DNA from: Eretmocerus hayati
Lineage: Eukaryota; Arthropoda; Insecta; Hymenoptera; Aphelinidae
Direction: 5' to 3'
Assembly: GCA_029851415.1 (NCBI GenBank)
Contig: CM056743.1
Location: 558,001-622,000, forward strand
Length of the DNA: 64,000 nucleotides
The translations under genes and the position numbers were made by a program. Below, piece after piece: positions 11,654 to 23,290 of this stretch (its first letter is position 1; every line of letters begins with the position of its first letter). The notes below the pieces were generated by a model. That model was not told the DNA's origin. It made no database searches and saw only the letters and a program-made list of their open reading frames with translations.

Positions 11654-11882
11654 TTAATCTTCTGGCTCTAGAACATATCCTGAACAATGAGGAATCAGGA
11701 GATTCCTAACCACAATCATAACATCCCAACTTTTTCTCAGAATGAGGAATGTCTAATATTGTTCAAGCATTGATGTTATGATTGCAATAAGGAAATTTTC
11801 TAATTTCTTAATAATGAGGTAAGATCTAGAATGAGATAAAGAGAAATGTCTCGTTTAAAAATATAGAATCAATACTTGGGTG
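11654..11882. repeat. 229-bp direct repeat, right copy
   Basis: Copy of 10417-10645 with only a few changes. The near-identity implies a recent duplication tied to the piggyBac-like insertion. Confidence 0.9.
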
Positions 11883-12065
11883 GAATAATATTGAAAAATT
11901 TCTCAAGTAAATCAAGAGCCGCTCCAAGTCAACTTGATCAAAAAAATGATCTGAGTGAAATAATTATTCATATTCTAGAGGGATATGTGATTAACAGATT
12001 CTCAAAAGCTGTGATCAGATGAGGAAGTTGATTTCTTCGTTTTGATTTTCATAAGAAAGAAATTA

Positions 12066-13073
12066 GATCCTTCCCCCTCAATTCACTTTTTTCAAAAGTA
12101 AAACTTGGCGAGTATGAGTTTGTTCCTCAAAATTTATTGATTTTTATCAGGTTTTCACAGTAAAAATGATGATTGATTCAATTCAGCTGTATTACATAGT
12201 TTCAACTCTTGAAAGGAATGAAATCGTAGGAACTATGTCGAGTATTTCTGTAAGTTTGAGAGACCAATTAGTTAACCATTTTCCAGTCAAAATACTTATG
12301 GCATTGTTTCAACTCGTGAAAGGAATGAAATGAATAAGAAACCATGTCGAGAGTTTTTCGAACAAGTTTGATTGTATAAGGTGATAGATTTCGGCAATTT
12401 TGCACGGTCTTTCTTATTCGTTGATTATTAAAACCAGAACTTGAATGAGGAGAATTGAAGAAGTCAAGTATAGTTGATTAAAGAATCACGCTAATTATTC
12501 TCGAAACTGTAGATTTTTCTTTGAAAATGTGGAGCGAATAATCACTCGTCGCTCTTATATGATAGTTCATATAATACATGAGAGAGCAACGAGTGATTAT
12601 TCGCTCCACATTTTCAGAGAAAAATCTACAGTTTCGAGAATAATTAGCGTGATTCTTTAATCAACTATACTTGACTTCTTCAATTTTCCTCATCCAAGTT
12701 CTGGTTTTAATAATCAACGAATAAGAAAGACCGTGCAAAATTGCCGAAATCTATCACCTTATACAATCAAACTTGTTCGAAAAACTCTCGACATGGTTTC
12801 TTATTCATTTCTTTCCTTTCACGAGTTGAAACAATACCATGAGTATTTTGCCCGGAAAATGGTTAACCAATTGGTCTCTCAAACTTACAGAAATACTCGA
12901 CATAGTTCCTACGATTTCATTCCTTTCAAGAGTTGAAACTATGTACTACAGCTGAATTGAATCAATCATCATTTTTACTGTGAAAACCTGATAAAAATCA
13001 ATGAATTTTGAGGAACGAACTCATACTCGCCAAGTTTTACTTTTGAAAAAAGTGAATTAAGGGGGAAGGATTA
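12066..13073. repeat. HL2 head palindrome (arms about 480 bp)
   Basis: The arms match at roughly 97% by eye, with the centre near 12557. Both ends carry the C-rich terminus and the CTTGGCGAGTAT motif. Each arm has two copies of the TTTCAACTC...ATGTCGAG unit. Confidence 0.9.
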
Positions 13074-13074
13074 T

Positions 13075-13372
13075 CCTATACAGTGTCGGGGTTCAACTTG
13101 CGGGAATCCATAACTAGACGCCATTATTTTCCTCCAGATGCGTTCATTTTTTGGGCAGTAACCACACATTCGATCGATAAGCTGAACAGCTTGGTCTAAT
13201 GAGTTTTTTCTCCTCTAAGGTCTTTATCTGCCTCAATTTCAGGCTGCAGCGATAATGGTTGGCGACACACAGGCGTGTTGATAGGTGTATTACTCTTCTG
13301 AGTTATTCCGTGTTGAACATCTTTCACTTCGGGCATTGGATCATCTGGTAGGGCAAATCTATCGTTGAACTC
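13075..13372 (-). pseudogene. Ty3/gypsy pol, start of reverse transcriptase (degenerate)
   Basis: Minus-strand frames contain F-A-L-P-D-D, a V-Q-H-G-I motif and T-P-I-N-T-P, then after frame changes D-S-R-K-L-N, matching the region just before the RT fingers of gypsy elements ('DYRKLN'). Stops and at least two frameshifts are present. It sits between the protease (across the 13373-15654 insert) and the RT core (across HL2). Confidence 0.65.
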
Positions 13373-15654
13373 TACGAATGAAAAATGTCCTTTGAGACTT
13401 CAGGAGATATGCGCTCGGATACATTATCCAAGTCTTTCTTTTAGAATTTTGGAACGGAGTTCCTTTACGCTCGTTTGGGTGAGGAGTGAAATCGTGCGAC
13501 CGACACCGCCCCGCGTAACGAGATTCGATGCAACCCGCCTTACAGATGCAACGAAAAACCGACATACGATATAGGTATACTGCATGGGCTGAGGGACCGC
13601 GTGTATTCTCAGCATATCACAGATGCCAACGCCAAGATCCGTCTGCTGTCTGCTCTGCTCTCCATGCACACGCAGCTCAACTGACAACAACATATGATTT
13701 TTATTGTTATTTAGTATTATTGCTGCATCATGCTGGAACGAGTAATGCTTCCATCGCTAAATTTCGATTGCTATACGGGTTGTTTATACGGAAATTCAGA
13801 TCGTGAGTGTTTGGTGGTGTGATCTCGATAAGAAGTGTACAGTGTTGCGTGTGGTGGGTCCTCATTTTGCCCTCATTGCGGGGGTGATGAGGGTTTTCCG
13901 AGTTTGAACAAACGCTATATAAACACAATCCGTACTCCCAGCAAAACGAGAGTTTTTTCCGAACTCTCTTTTGTCCTGCTTCATTTCAATTTAAAGTATT
14001 CAGCAAGCTCATTTCTATATGTTCTAACCCTAATTTGGGAAGTAATTTCTTGAAGCAACCAAAGCATTACTGTTTTGGATACATATGGGGTCTTCGTCTC
14101 AATCAAAGATGTGGTTATTCGAATGCCACCATTTTTAACCCATACATGCCACTGTTCCACATTTAAACATGTTCAAATCCCCATCTAAATTCTGAAACAT
14201 GATTTGACAAGGAAGGGCGTACAATGGTGTAATTTATTGAGTTGAGCATTGACTCAGTTAGACGTTACAACTAAAGTCAAAATCCTCCAATCTAAGACCT
14301 CATTGTCCACCAACATCAATTTTAGTCAAGCCTAAATGCATTCAACCATGGCTGCATGCAATACACTTCTCCTCATTTTTTTAAAGCATAAACCTACTCT
14401 TTCTCAATTGAAGGAGATTGTTCAGAAGCATCTCAGCATCAACTTGTGAAACTGACATTGTTGTCGTCAAATCCCATAACCTGCTTAGATGAAATGAGTG
14501 TATTCTGTACAGCAGGTAAACTGTGATCTCGCTAATCAATAGGATAATGCTTTTCATCCTATCTAGTAAGTACAAGATTGCATCAAATCATAAAGAGTTC
14601 AATCCTTGGTCATCTCTGGCCAAAAGTTTAAATATGGATTACGCGTATCATCACTTCCACTCAACAGGTGTTGTTAGGTACTCATCACATTGACATACAT
14701 TGAATATTTATTTGAAAATGAACAGAGAATACTACTTGTGATCCTCTATGAAACTAAAATAAAGTGAAGACAATCCAAGAGAGTACATCACTTGATATAA
14801 TGTTGTAAATTGTTGAATAAGGGCATCAATTCAAACAAAAATTTGAGAAAAAGTCGAAATTCCCCCATGGTTTGTAGAGCTATTATTGTCAATTTCAATC
14901 CTTGTGCTTAATTAATGCGTTCAAACAATTCTCATCATTTTTCTAGAGCTCCAATTGGAAGTGGAATGATTCAAGTGTGAGGAACCATCAGTATCTAAAT
15001 TTGTTTAGAATACACATTCATCGTCGAAAGCCTGAATCAGCTCCAAGAAGATGTTTGTCTTTTTTGGGCAAAAAGGAGAGTTTAAATGAATGAGATATTG
15101 CTTTTCACTTTACTAAATGAGTACACGAATTCATTGGATCATTAAAAAATAGTCTCAATGATCCAATCAATTCCAATGAAATTTTCTTTTACACCTTTCC
15201 ACCATGTTTTTCACCAGCTATGATGCCTTTCATGAGCAACTCAGTGTTGATAATTGAAAATCACATTTGCTCACTTCTTTTAAATATGTCTCCTATCATA
15301 ACATTTTGGGGAGTCCATCCCAAGCTAAAGTCATAATTCTATTTGGGTAATGCATGGTATATTATATTTGAGAAAATTATGTCAACTATTTTAATTACTC
15401 AGGGGCTTAATACCGTAATATCTTTTTCAAATACCGTTATGATGAGCTTCGAAAATCAGTTATAACTCATCCAAACTTCCAGATCAGATCGATATTCAAT
15501 CATCAATCCAAAGACAGCTTTGGAACTCCGTTGCTTACGCGTTTCTCAAACGCACACGAATTTTTTCTTTTAGAATTTCTTTATTTCATTTTTTTCATTT
15601 ATTTTTTTTTTATTTTATTTTTTCTAGATTTTTCTTTTAGAATTTCTGTGTCAG
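13373..15654. mobile_element. 2.3-kb insertion with 6-bp GAACTC target duplication
   Basis: GAACTC occurs at 13367-13372 and 15655-15660. Deleting the insert plus one copy puts the protease and RT fragments in one frame. The ends (TACGAATG... and ...CTGTGTCAG) show no inverted repeats and are not TG...CA. The inside is AT-rich with a TATA-like CTATATAAAC at about 13915 and no recognised protein. The class is unknown. Confidence 0.55.
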
Positions 15655-16383
15655 GAACTCGATGCGGTCTAAGCGCTCCTTCGATTCTTCTGACTGGTGG
15701 ATGCATTGGCAGTTACTTTTCTTATAATGCTCTCGCAAGCGATTTTTTCTCTCCTTCATGTTGACCCTATTATCCAGCACGTATCTTAAGGTCTGCTTCG
15801 GAGTTGGCTGCGGATTAGACGCATCTGCCTCTTGACGAGCAGGCTCTATTGACACCTTGTCCAACAGTTTGATGAGGAGATCGTGATGGGTGTCAAATTT
15901 GATATTTTCTACATAAATGGGTAGGAAGCCGACTGTTTCATTGAACAGGTATAATGTGAGCTCCTCGCCCTCTTTCACTTCGTAAATTCCAGGTACGGCT
16001 TTGCCCCCTTCTACATAGTATGATCCCGGTGGTTTGTTTGGGGTGAATTGCCTCGTATGGAATGAGTTGGGCTTCAACTGGGCGACCTGATGTTTGTTCA
16101 TTTCCAATGTGACGCGGTCCCCTGATGGACTTTTTGTGGTGATCGTGTTGCGTTCATCGTCTATGACAGACTTGGAATGCATTTCTTTACCTAAAATCTC
16201 GTCAGCTCGTGTGGGGAAGTCATCAGTCATTACTGAGACCGCAAATTTGATGCCAAAAATTTCTATTTCACATGACCCGATAGCATCGTACAGCCCGTCT
16301 GTTATATAGACCTTCTTAATCTCCTCGGAGGCAAATACACGGTTGGTTTTGTTCGAGGGATCCACGCAGCTGATCTTTTTCAT
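15655..16383 (-). pseudogene. Gypsy protease-region polyprotein segment
   Basis: A 240-codon open stretch starts near a Met at 16381. The first 100 residues have the beta-rich pattern of gypsy proteases (I-G-S-C-E-I-E-I-F-G, then DEILGKEM resembling the 'GILG' flap/C-terminal motif), but the catalytic DSG/DTG is not seen here and may lie upstream of the recognised frame. The C-terminal third is charged and precedes RT. The 3' end is cut by the GAACTC-flanked insertion. Confidence 0.6.
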
Positions 16384-16389
16384 CCTGAA

Positions 16390-17880
16390 TCTACCACGAG
16401 CCCGTTTCCGGTCCTGATCCCGTTGAATCTCGAAAAAAATACTGAATCAAATCGATCGAGTTGTCCTCCTCGGTTCTTGAGGAAGTGCTGTGTGGAGGAG
16501 CTGTAGATGGCTCCAACATGAGCATCTCGTGGACTCTCCGTGGCGGACCTTTGTTTTGCTGAGTGCGCGATTGAAATTTCTACCTCTCAGATGGGGGTGT
16601 TTGTGGAAACAGTTTTCTTCTATGTGTCTTAGAATCTTGCAATGACTGCAGATTGGTCTTCCAGAACGGGGTCCCTGACGGTCTGGGTGCGCTTCGATGG
16701 ACCTCTGACCCCCTTGAGCTGCAGTCGGGTCCTGCATACTACGATTGGGTGGTCCCTCGCAACCGATTCTTTGTCTATTGCGCAGTATCTCGTCTTCACG
16801 ACACGCTCTTCCCTCTTCCACGGCCACTTGGTAGGCATCATTCAATGTTGTGGGGCGAGACGCCACAACCAGAGACCTGATTTCTGGCTTTAGAGCTCTA
16901 GTAAACCGTTCGACTCTTTGTTTTTCCTCCATTACACGAGTCACATTCTTGAATTGTGGGTCATTTTGGTCTATTGACTTCTGGACCCGTTTGTCTATAT
17001 CTCCATAGCGTTTCATGAAGTTTTCGATGCGTTCATTGAGGCCCTATTTTATGGCATTGCGTTCTTCTATCAAATGTGGGTAATCCCTTCCAGTTCTCCC
17101 AAATGCTAATCTCATCGCCTCAGAAAATTGCTTGGAAGAGAACTTGACCATGCGGTCCGCGACGGCGATTGCCTCTCTTCTCAATTCCATTTCCATGACC
17201 TTGTAAATGAATGCAATTCTTCCTGAATCGAGAGGGAGTTGGTTGAGTATTCATTCACGCTGGTCGAGTGATGCATCTACGTCTGTAGTCCCATCAAAAT
17301 CACGAATTTCCGGAAGTAATTCCAGAATTTCTTAATGTCGTGCCGTTGTAATTTTTGTAAGTTGGTCATTCATTTCGGCTCCTGTCGGCTCTCGGTCCGT
17401 TTCTGTAGACTCCCAAGCTGCCAAACGCTTTTTTATTTCCCTATGCTCTTGCTCCAATCTCTTACGCTCGGCTTCGGCTTCCTGTTTGATTTTTCTGTTC
17501 TTCGAGTTCCAATAGGCGCTCTCTCTCTCTCTATGCTTTCATTGAGCTTCTTCTTTCATTCTTCCGAGCTCATGTTTGGAATAAATTGCCGTAATAGGTC
17601 AGTGAACTTAAGGAGCCGATGTCGTATTGTTATGGTCGGGTAGTAAGCTCCGATCGTTTTCTCAGAGATACTTGTGGACTCGAAGGCAGAATTGTCTGAT
17701 AGGTCCGAATCGTCGTAGGTGAGCATCGACAGACCAGTGATACGATGAGTCCACTCACATTGACCTTTATACGAGTCATTTGGTCGAAGAACGGGTCGTG
17801 GAGATGGTGAATACGGGCTTCCGTATGTTGCGCTCAACCGGATTGGGGCGGCATCGATAGTGGCGGCTTCCGTAACGCTC
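16390..17880 (-). pseudogene. gag: Gypsy gag
   Basis: The order from the right is a low-complexity N-terminus (about 17560-17837), a K/E/R-rich coiled coil (about 17345-17560), then a capsid-like helical region (R-R-E-A-I-A-V-A-D-R to RALKPEIRSLV) and a CCHC zinc knuckle C-x2-C-x4-H-x4-C near 16577-16618 that would bind RNA. Frame changes occur near 17345 and 17560, and stops lie at about 17045 and 17240. It belongs to the provirus whose LTR is at 20763-21010; the LINE at 17904-20481 lies in its leader. Confidence 0.75.
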
Positions 17881-17903
17881 TCTCCCTCTCTCTCTCTCTC
17901 TCT
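17881..17903 (+). repeat. (CT)n run bordering LINE insertion
   Basis: CTCTCTCT run next to a short T stretch. A similar CT run lies at the other end of the LINE (20482-20545). Confidence 0.7.
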
Positions 17904-20481
17904 TTTTAAGGTGGTTAGAGGGCAAAATCCGCCTCAAGATCCTCCGGATCCGTCCCCAGACACCGGACTGGTTCAGTTTACGCGGACTACGCATAGCCCA
18001 TGCAGGCCATACCAGGCGGGACACGGGCCCGGCCGTGTAATATCCCTCTCCCTTTGATATCCGATACCTAGGGCATCATGCAATCAAGAAGGAGATCCTC
18101 CCGCACCTACCATCTCAGCCCGGAACCGCGTCAGCATTACTTCAGGATGAACGGCGTGTCTCGCGCTCGATTGCGAGCGTTCCTCTTCTCCATCTTCTCT
18201 CTTCAGCCCCTTGTCGGCATCTTCTATCTTCATTCTTCATTGTTCCCTCTCTTTCTTCTTTCTCCTCTCTTCTTTCTTCTTTCTTCCCTTTTCAGTGCAT
18301 CATATTCCTCTTGGAATCATTTCGACCTCTACTGTTTTAATCGGCAGACTCACTGGAATTCGCCTGCTTCGAGGCGCCTCACTTCCCTCTCTTTGTCCTC
18401 CTTACGGGTCATCACCAGCTTGATGTATCCGGTGACTCTATTCCATGTCTCCTGATTGCGGAGCAAGTACGGGACGAGGTTCTCAGGTGTTAGTCGAGCA
18501 CCCAGCCATTTATCCAACTCGGCATGCTGGGGATGTCCTCTTCTTGAACCGGGTCAGGTAGGCACCGAAGCAACCGTGATCTTTCAGTGCCTGCGTCGTC
18601 CATCACTCCGTGGGTGCGTTCCGCCCGCTTGGCTACGTCACGGATCAACCGGTGCGTCCATCTGCCATCCGCCAATGGTGAATCCCACTCAGCTTGCCAC
18701 TGTTCGAGGGTGGTCTCCTCCTCGTTGTCGCGGATGATCTCCTCCATCGTCAGAGTGAGTACTCGTTCGGCTCCGATCACTTTCTGGCGGTCCCAGATCC
18801 TCACTCGCTCCACGACGAGCAAGTGGATGGGCGGTGTACTCGTCAAGATGTAAGCCACATCTCCTGACACGGTGCGGTAGGCACGGATACTTCTCAGGGC
18901 CGCTCTCCGGTGGACAGGCCCCATCCTCTTCTCGATGATGGTCTTCTGTACTCTCTTTCCCCACACGGGTGCACCATAGAGCATGATAGAGGTGCTGACG
19001 GTGTTGAAAAGTGCGCGCCTCTTTTCCTTGGGTCCTCCAATATTCGGCATCAGCCGCTGAAGCGCCGCACCGACCCTGCTCGCTTTCTGGGCGACCTCCT
19101 GGATTTGCTCCTCGAACGACCACTTGTCGTCAAGCCATACGGCGAGGTATTTCAGCTCCGTCTTGCGTGGGATCTCTTGCCCGTTGATGTAAAAGTGGGA
19201 CAAGTCAAACTTCCTGCGTCTTGTGACAACGATTGCTTCGCACTTCTTGACAGCAAGCTCCAGGAGCCTTCTGATCATCCACTCGTAGACTCGGGCCAGC
19301 GCCTCATTTGCACGTCTGCCCAAGAGTTCCTCGTTGTCGGCCCAGACCATGAGTCCCGCGTCGTCCGCAAAAGCCACGATTATCACTCCTTCGGCTAGTT
19401 CGATAGACAGTAGACTGTCGTACTGGGTGTTCCAGTTGAACGGTCTGGGAACCGATCCCTGTCCAATTCCGGCGGACAGTTCCCAAATCTCTTGTCCCTC
19501 GTCGGTGTCGTACACGAGTGTTCTGTTTTGCAGATAGTCACTCGTGATGGCTAGTAGATAGGGCGGCATTTTACCTGCTTGGGATTGATAGACTCACTCT
19601 CAGCTCGCGCAGTTGAACAGGTTCTTAATATCCAACGCAATAATGGCACAGAATCCTCCTCTTCCTTGGTATGGGTTCCCTACCGACGCTTGAACCCGTT
19701 CTTGGACCTCCTCGATCACGTGCACAGTGCTTCGTCCCTTCCGGAACCAAAACTGCATTGGTGATAGCCCGCCGCTCTCTTCGTAGGCTCTCTCCACCCT
19801 GTTGAGCACCACCTCGTACATTTTCCCGATATTGTCGAGCATGCTGAGAGGGCGTTGACCTCTTTGACCTTCAGGTATCAGGACCAGCTTCTGGCGTTTC
19901 CACTTGTCCGGGAAAGTTCCCGCACTCAGACAGATGTTGAAGAGGTCGAGGAGTAAATCTGGCTTGTATTTGAAGACCAATTTCAGAGCCTCGTTTGGAA
20001 TGCCGTCCAGGCCAGGGGCCTTGCCGTTTGGCAGCCTCTTCGCCGCTATGAGTAGCTCTGGCAAAGTGAAGAGCGGGATGGGGTCGTCGCTCTCCGGAGG
20101 GAATGTGACTGTAGGTTCCCCTGCTGGGAAGAGGTCTTCCACGATGCCGCGCAAGGTAACTGCATCGGTCGGTGCTGGGTTGCCCCTCCGGGGTCGGACC
20201 TTAGACTTAACCACGCGGTATGGCGTACCCCACGGGTCTTCATTAACCATGTCGCACAATTCACACCAGCACTTGTCTTTGCTTTTCCGGATGGCTAGAA
20301 CGAGAGCCTTCTTCGCTTCTCTATACGCCCTGTCATCTTCCGCCAGTGATGGTCGTTTCAGTTTCCTTGATCGCCACGCGGTTCTCCTTTTCTTATTGCT
20401 CGTTCTTCGTAGAGCTTTTATCTCGTCGGTGATCCAGTATTCTGGTTTCCTCCAAAAGCATGATGTTGTCTTGCAAGGCAC
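17904..20481 (-). pseudogene. R1/I-superfamily-like LINE reverse transcriptase, 5'-truncated
   Basis: A single minus-strand frame runs from 20481 to about 18490, broken by two stops at about 19590-19600. It has GKAPGLDGIP, a FRKGRST block, LDIKNLFNCAS, SAGIGQGS and FADDAGLMVWA (RT catalytic box), followed by the thumb region with SIMLYGAPVWG. After a frame change (18360-18485) a charged C-terminal tail continues. The endonuclease domain is missing, so the copy is truncated at the 5' side. The 3' end is T-rich on the plus strand (poly-A on minus). It lies between the leader and gag of the provirus. Confidence 0.85.
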
Positions 20482-20495
20482 GCTCCCTCTCTCTT

Positions 20496-20545
<50 letters not shown>
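20482..20545 (+). repeat. (CT)n microsatellite
   Basis: A long CT run at the 5' border of the LINE fragment. Confidence 0.95.
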
Positions 20546-20547
<2 letters not shown>

Positions 20548-20741
20548 TCCAGAGTCTGTCGGCGGCTAGTGGCTACATCTCGTACGTTTCCGCGAAGGAC
20601 ATATGGCTGCGAGTCCCATCAAAGCAAGGCGTCTCTCAACAAAGCAGCTGTGGCGTCCTTCCTCCGGGCGTCTCCGTTCCACTCACTGTATACTTCTGAT
20701 GCACTTGTTGCACTCGCTATTTTACTCACTCACGACTTCGT

Positions 20742-20759
20742 ATCCTGGCAGGATCGCCA
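20742..20759 (-). other. Primer-binding site of the minus-strand provirus
   Basis: The minus strand reads TGGCGATCCTGCCAGGAT three bases after the LTR end (...TATGACA). The complement ends in CGCCA, fitting the 3' CCA end of a tRNA primer. The leader and then gag lie downstream, as expected. Confidence 0.65.
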
Positions 20760-20762
20760 ATT

Positions 20763-21010
20763 TGTCATATATAAATCCAGGACGAAGCAGAGGCAGGAAC
20801 AGGAACTGGAGAAAGATCCCGAATTTGCGCAGAGATCAACACTTTATTCACCACTGGCCGACAGCCTCCGACCAGCTTGAGGTCACACAATGTACTGATG
20901 CGTTCAAGTCACGCACCCCGATCAGTCCCGCCGGGAAAGCCAACGGTCTCATGAGTTTCCATCTCTCTCTGGGTTACAGCATTCTCTCTCCCGCTTTGGC
21001 TTAGCAATGC
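20763..21010 (-). mobile_element. 5' LTR of the minus-strand provirus
   Basis: On the minus strand the LTR ends ...TATATATGACA next to the primer-binding site and holds an AATAAA signal at about 20842-20847. The outer boundary is uncertain; TGCATTGC at about 21010 is a candidate TG start. The 3' LTR would lie left of the window. Confidence 0.5.
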
Positions 21011-21068
21011 ATATATATACATATGTATATAAGTGAGGTAACATCGGTTGGCAGGCTTACATAGGGTT

Positions 21069-21070
<2 letters not shown>

Positions 21071-21113
<43 letters not shown>
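21071..21113. repeat. (TA)n microsatellite
   Basis: Pure TA run. Confidence 0.95.
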
Positions 21114-21116
<3 letters not shown>

Positions 21117-21524
21117 TGTATGTATAAGATGGAGGCATCGTGGAGTATACTCGACCAATTCGTTTGGAAATTTCCATCAATAAGTTGACTTGACGTCACT
21201 TTGTACCCAAGCTTTGTTGCTGATTTTTTGAGAGAGTAGCACTCAAATGCCGTTTTGTGTGTATATTAGATGGTAAGCGTATGAGTGAGTGCAGTGTGGA
21301 AAAACCAGTGTGCGGTCTGAATAAGTTAGCCATCTTATGCATGCTGGACGATATTTTTCCATCGCACTCCGACTTGAGCGCGTGGACGAGTCTATTCCTC
21401 GCCCTACAACATTTTTTATGTTCTGGTTCTGGACACTTGTCCATTCGTATTCTTGCCTCATCATTCGATGCGATCTGCTCATTTCTTATGGGCAATTTCT
21501 TAGTCCTGAACATACATTCAAATG
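21114..21524. other. Unassigned sequence
   Basis: No gene recognised. ORFs overlap on both strands with no domain signature. Confidence 0.4.
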
Positions 21525-21528
21525 CATA

Positions 21529-22765
21529 TGTTACGTACCAAACCCGAAATCGTACACTTCGCGAACGATACAGCCGATTCTGTACCATTCGCGAATGGTA
21601 CACCACCATTTGTACCGAGCCCGATATTCCGGGTTTAGTCCAGCAGAGTCTTGTACCATTCGCGAACTGTACAGCCGCCTTGTACCGAGCTCGATTTCGA
21701 ATCGCGCCATATGGCTCGGATCGTGTTCACAAATGAGAATTGTCTATAAATGATGATTAGCGTTTAAAATGATATGTATTGACGAGTTGAGTCAAGAACA
21801 GGTAACGATCGAGCTTGCACGATGTATCCCGATAATACTATTCGTGATGAGTTCAACTCAAAATTAGATGTTCTTGGAACATCCGATAGTTTTAAGTTCA
21901 TAAAAAGTGAGACAGAATGACGAGACCTTGTGAAGCTAATTAGTGGAATTGAGAAGAAATCATTCAGGACCCCTCTGGAATACAGAAGATTGAAACAGTT
22001 TGACATATATATTGTTGACGATATTCCTCGTCTAATCTTTCCTATGAAAATAGCACTTCAAGAAGAAATTCTCAGAGTCGGTAAAAAATCGTACTAAATC
22101 ACAACAAACCCCCTGACCATGTAATGTTAATATTCAGACAATGAGACTGATTTTGAGGATTTCTTCTTACAGTGAGACGACGAAGTGAGATATCACGTAG
22201 AAAAATCCGAAATCTACGATATACTGATGAAGTTTATATTAGATGAAGATAGATTCATAATTAAACTGGGCATGGCGGTGTCCACAAGATGTATTATGTC
22301 ATCAAAACAAGATACGCGAACATACCCCGTGCAGTGATTCTAGTGTTCATGGAACTGTGTGTCACGTGTGTAAGAATATTCTGTTTTACTTTTTATGAAC
22401 TTACAACTATCGGATGTTCCAAGAACATCTAATTTTGAGTTGAACTCATCGCGAATAGTATTATCGGGATACATCGTGCAAGCTCGATCGTTACCTATAC
22501 ACTCGACTGAACTCGTCGATACATATCATTTTGCTAATCATCATTTACAGACAATTCTCGTTTGTAAACACGATCCGAGCTATATAGCGCGATTCGAAAT
22601 CGAGCTCGGTACAAGGCGGCTGTACAGTTCGCGAATGGTACAAGACTCTGCTGTATCAAATCCGGAGTATCGGGCTCGGTACTAATGGTGGTGTACCATT
22701 CGCGAATGGTACAGAATCGGCTGTACCGTTCGCGAAGTGTACGATTTCGGGTTTGGTACGTAACA
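21529..22765. mobile_element. Long-TIR element, CATA target duplication
   Basis: The inverted arms are about 385 bp (21529-21912 and 22378-22765), start TGTTACGTACC, and are flanked by CATA (21525-21528, 22766-22769). Each arm has three palindromes with the core TTCGCGAA, e.g. around GTACCATTCGCGAATGGTAC. The 465-bp centre has no recognised gene. It shares end type and duplication length with the element at 58100-59553. Confidence 0.8.
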
Positions 22766-22769
22766 CATA

Positions 22770-23130
22770 TAATTCGATCATTCCGTGTAGTTTTCGATCT
22801 GATTTTTAAAACCTTGAGAATATTTAGTTAGCTCCTCGCGACATCCTGGCATCCCGTGCAATTGGGCCGCAATACCACAGCTCAAGGACGTGCCATATAT
22901 GGTCATTGTAAATATCGCGTCTTCGTTGCCGTTCGCGACCGATCGAGTTTCATCTCTCACTTCAATTCTCAAGTGTGTGCGAGAGAGACAGACGCAGTGC
23001 GTAATGTTTCGAAAATTCTCTCTCTCGTTTTCGCGTCGTTACTCGATCGGGCCTTTGTTGACCATTTTAGTCCTACGTGCAGCACGTATATTCAAGTATG
23101 TGTGTGTAAGTTGCGTTTTTCTTAGCGCAC
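22770..23130. other. Unassigned sequence
   Basis: Moderately GC-rich with a GAGAGAGACAG run. No gene supported. Confidence 0.35.
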
Positions 23131-23290
23131 AGTAATACGATATGATGCCAACTCGCAATCTATGCCATGACATTCCGTGATGAATGAGCTACATTTTGAG
23201 CTGAATCTCGATTCGGGAAATCGGTGCCAAGAAATCTAAGATGTATTTCATGCGAAATTTGACACGAGTTCAGTCCATGTTATGACGGTT
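23131..23290 (+). repeat. 176-bp satellite, monomer 1 (partial)
   Basis: Contains the diagnostic blocks GATGCCAACTCGCAA, GAGCTACATTTTGAGCTGAA and CGGTGCCAAGAAATCTAAGA. It is separated from the main block by a MITE and other sequence. Confidence 0.85.

Larger units (their letters stand above)
8951..13073 (-). mobile_element. HL2: rolling-circle-like element in RT, reverse orientation
   Basis: On the minus strand the head is a 1-kb palindrome ending at 13073 and the tail is the conserved stem-loop at 8951-9047. The insertion splits RT; removing it lets the two RT pieces join in register (one stop codon remains at the joint). The insert lies between A (8950) and T (13074). The body (9048-12065) is AT-rich and non-coding, and holds a piggyBac-like insertion at 10650-11653. 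Same family as HL1 and HL3 by both ends. Confidence 0.65.
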
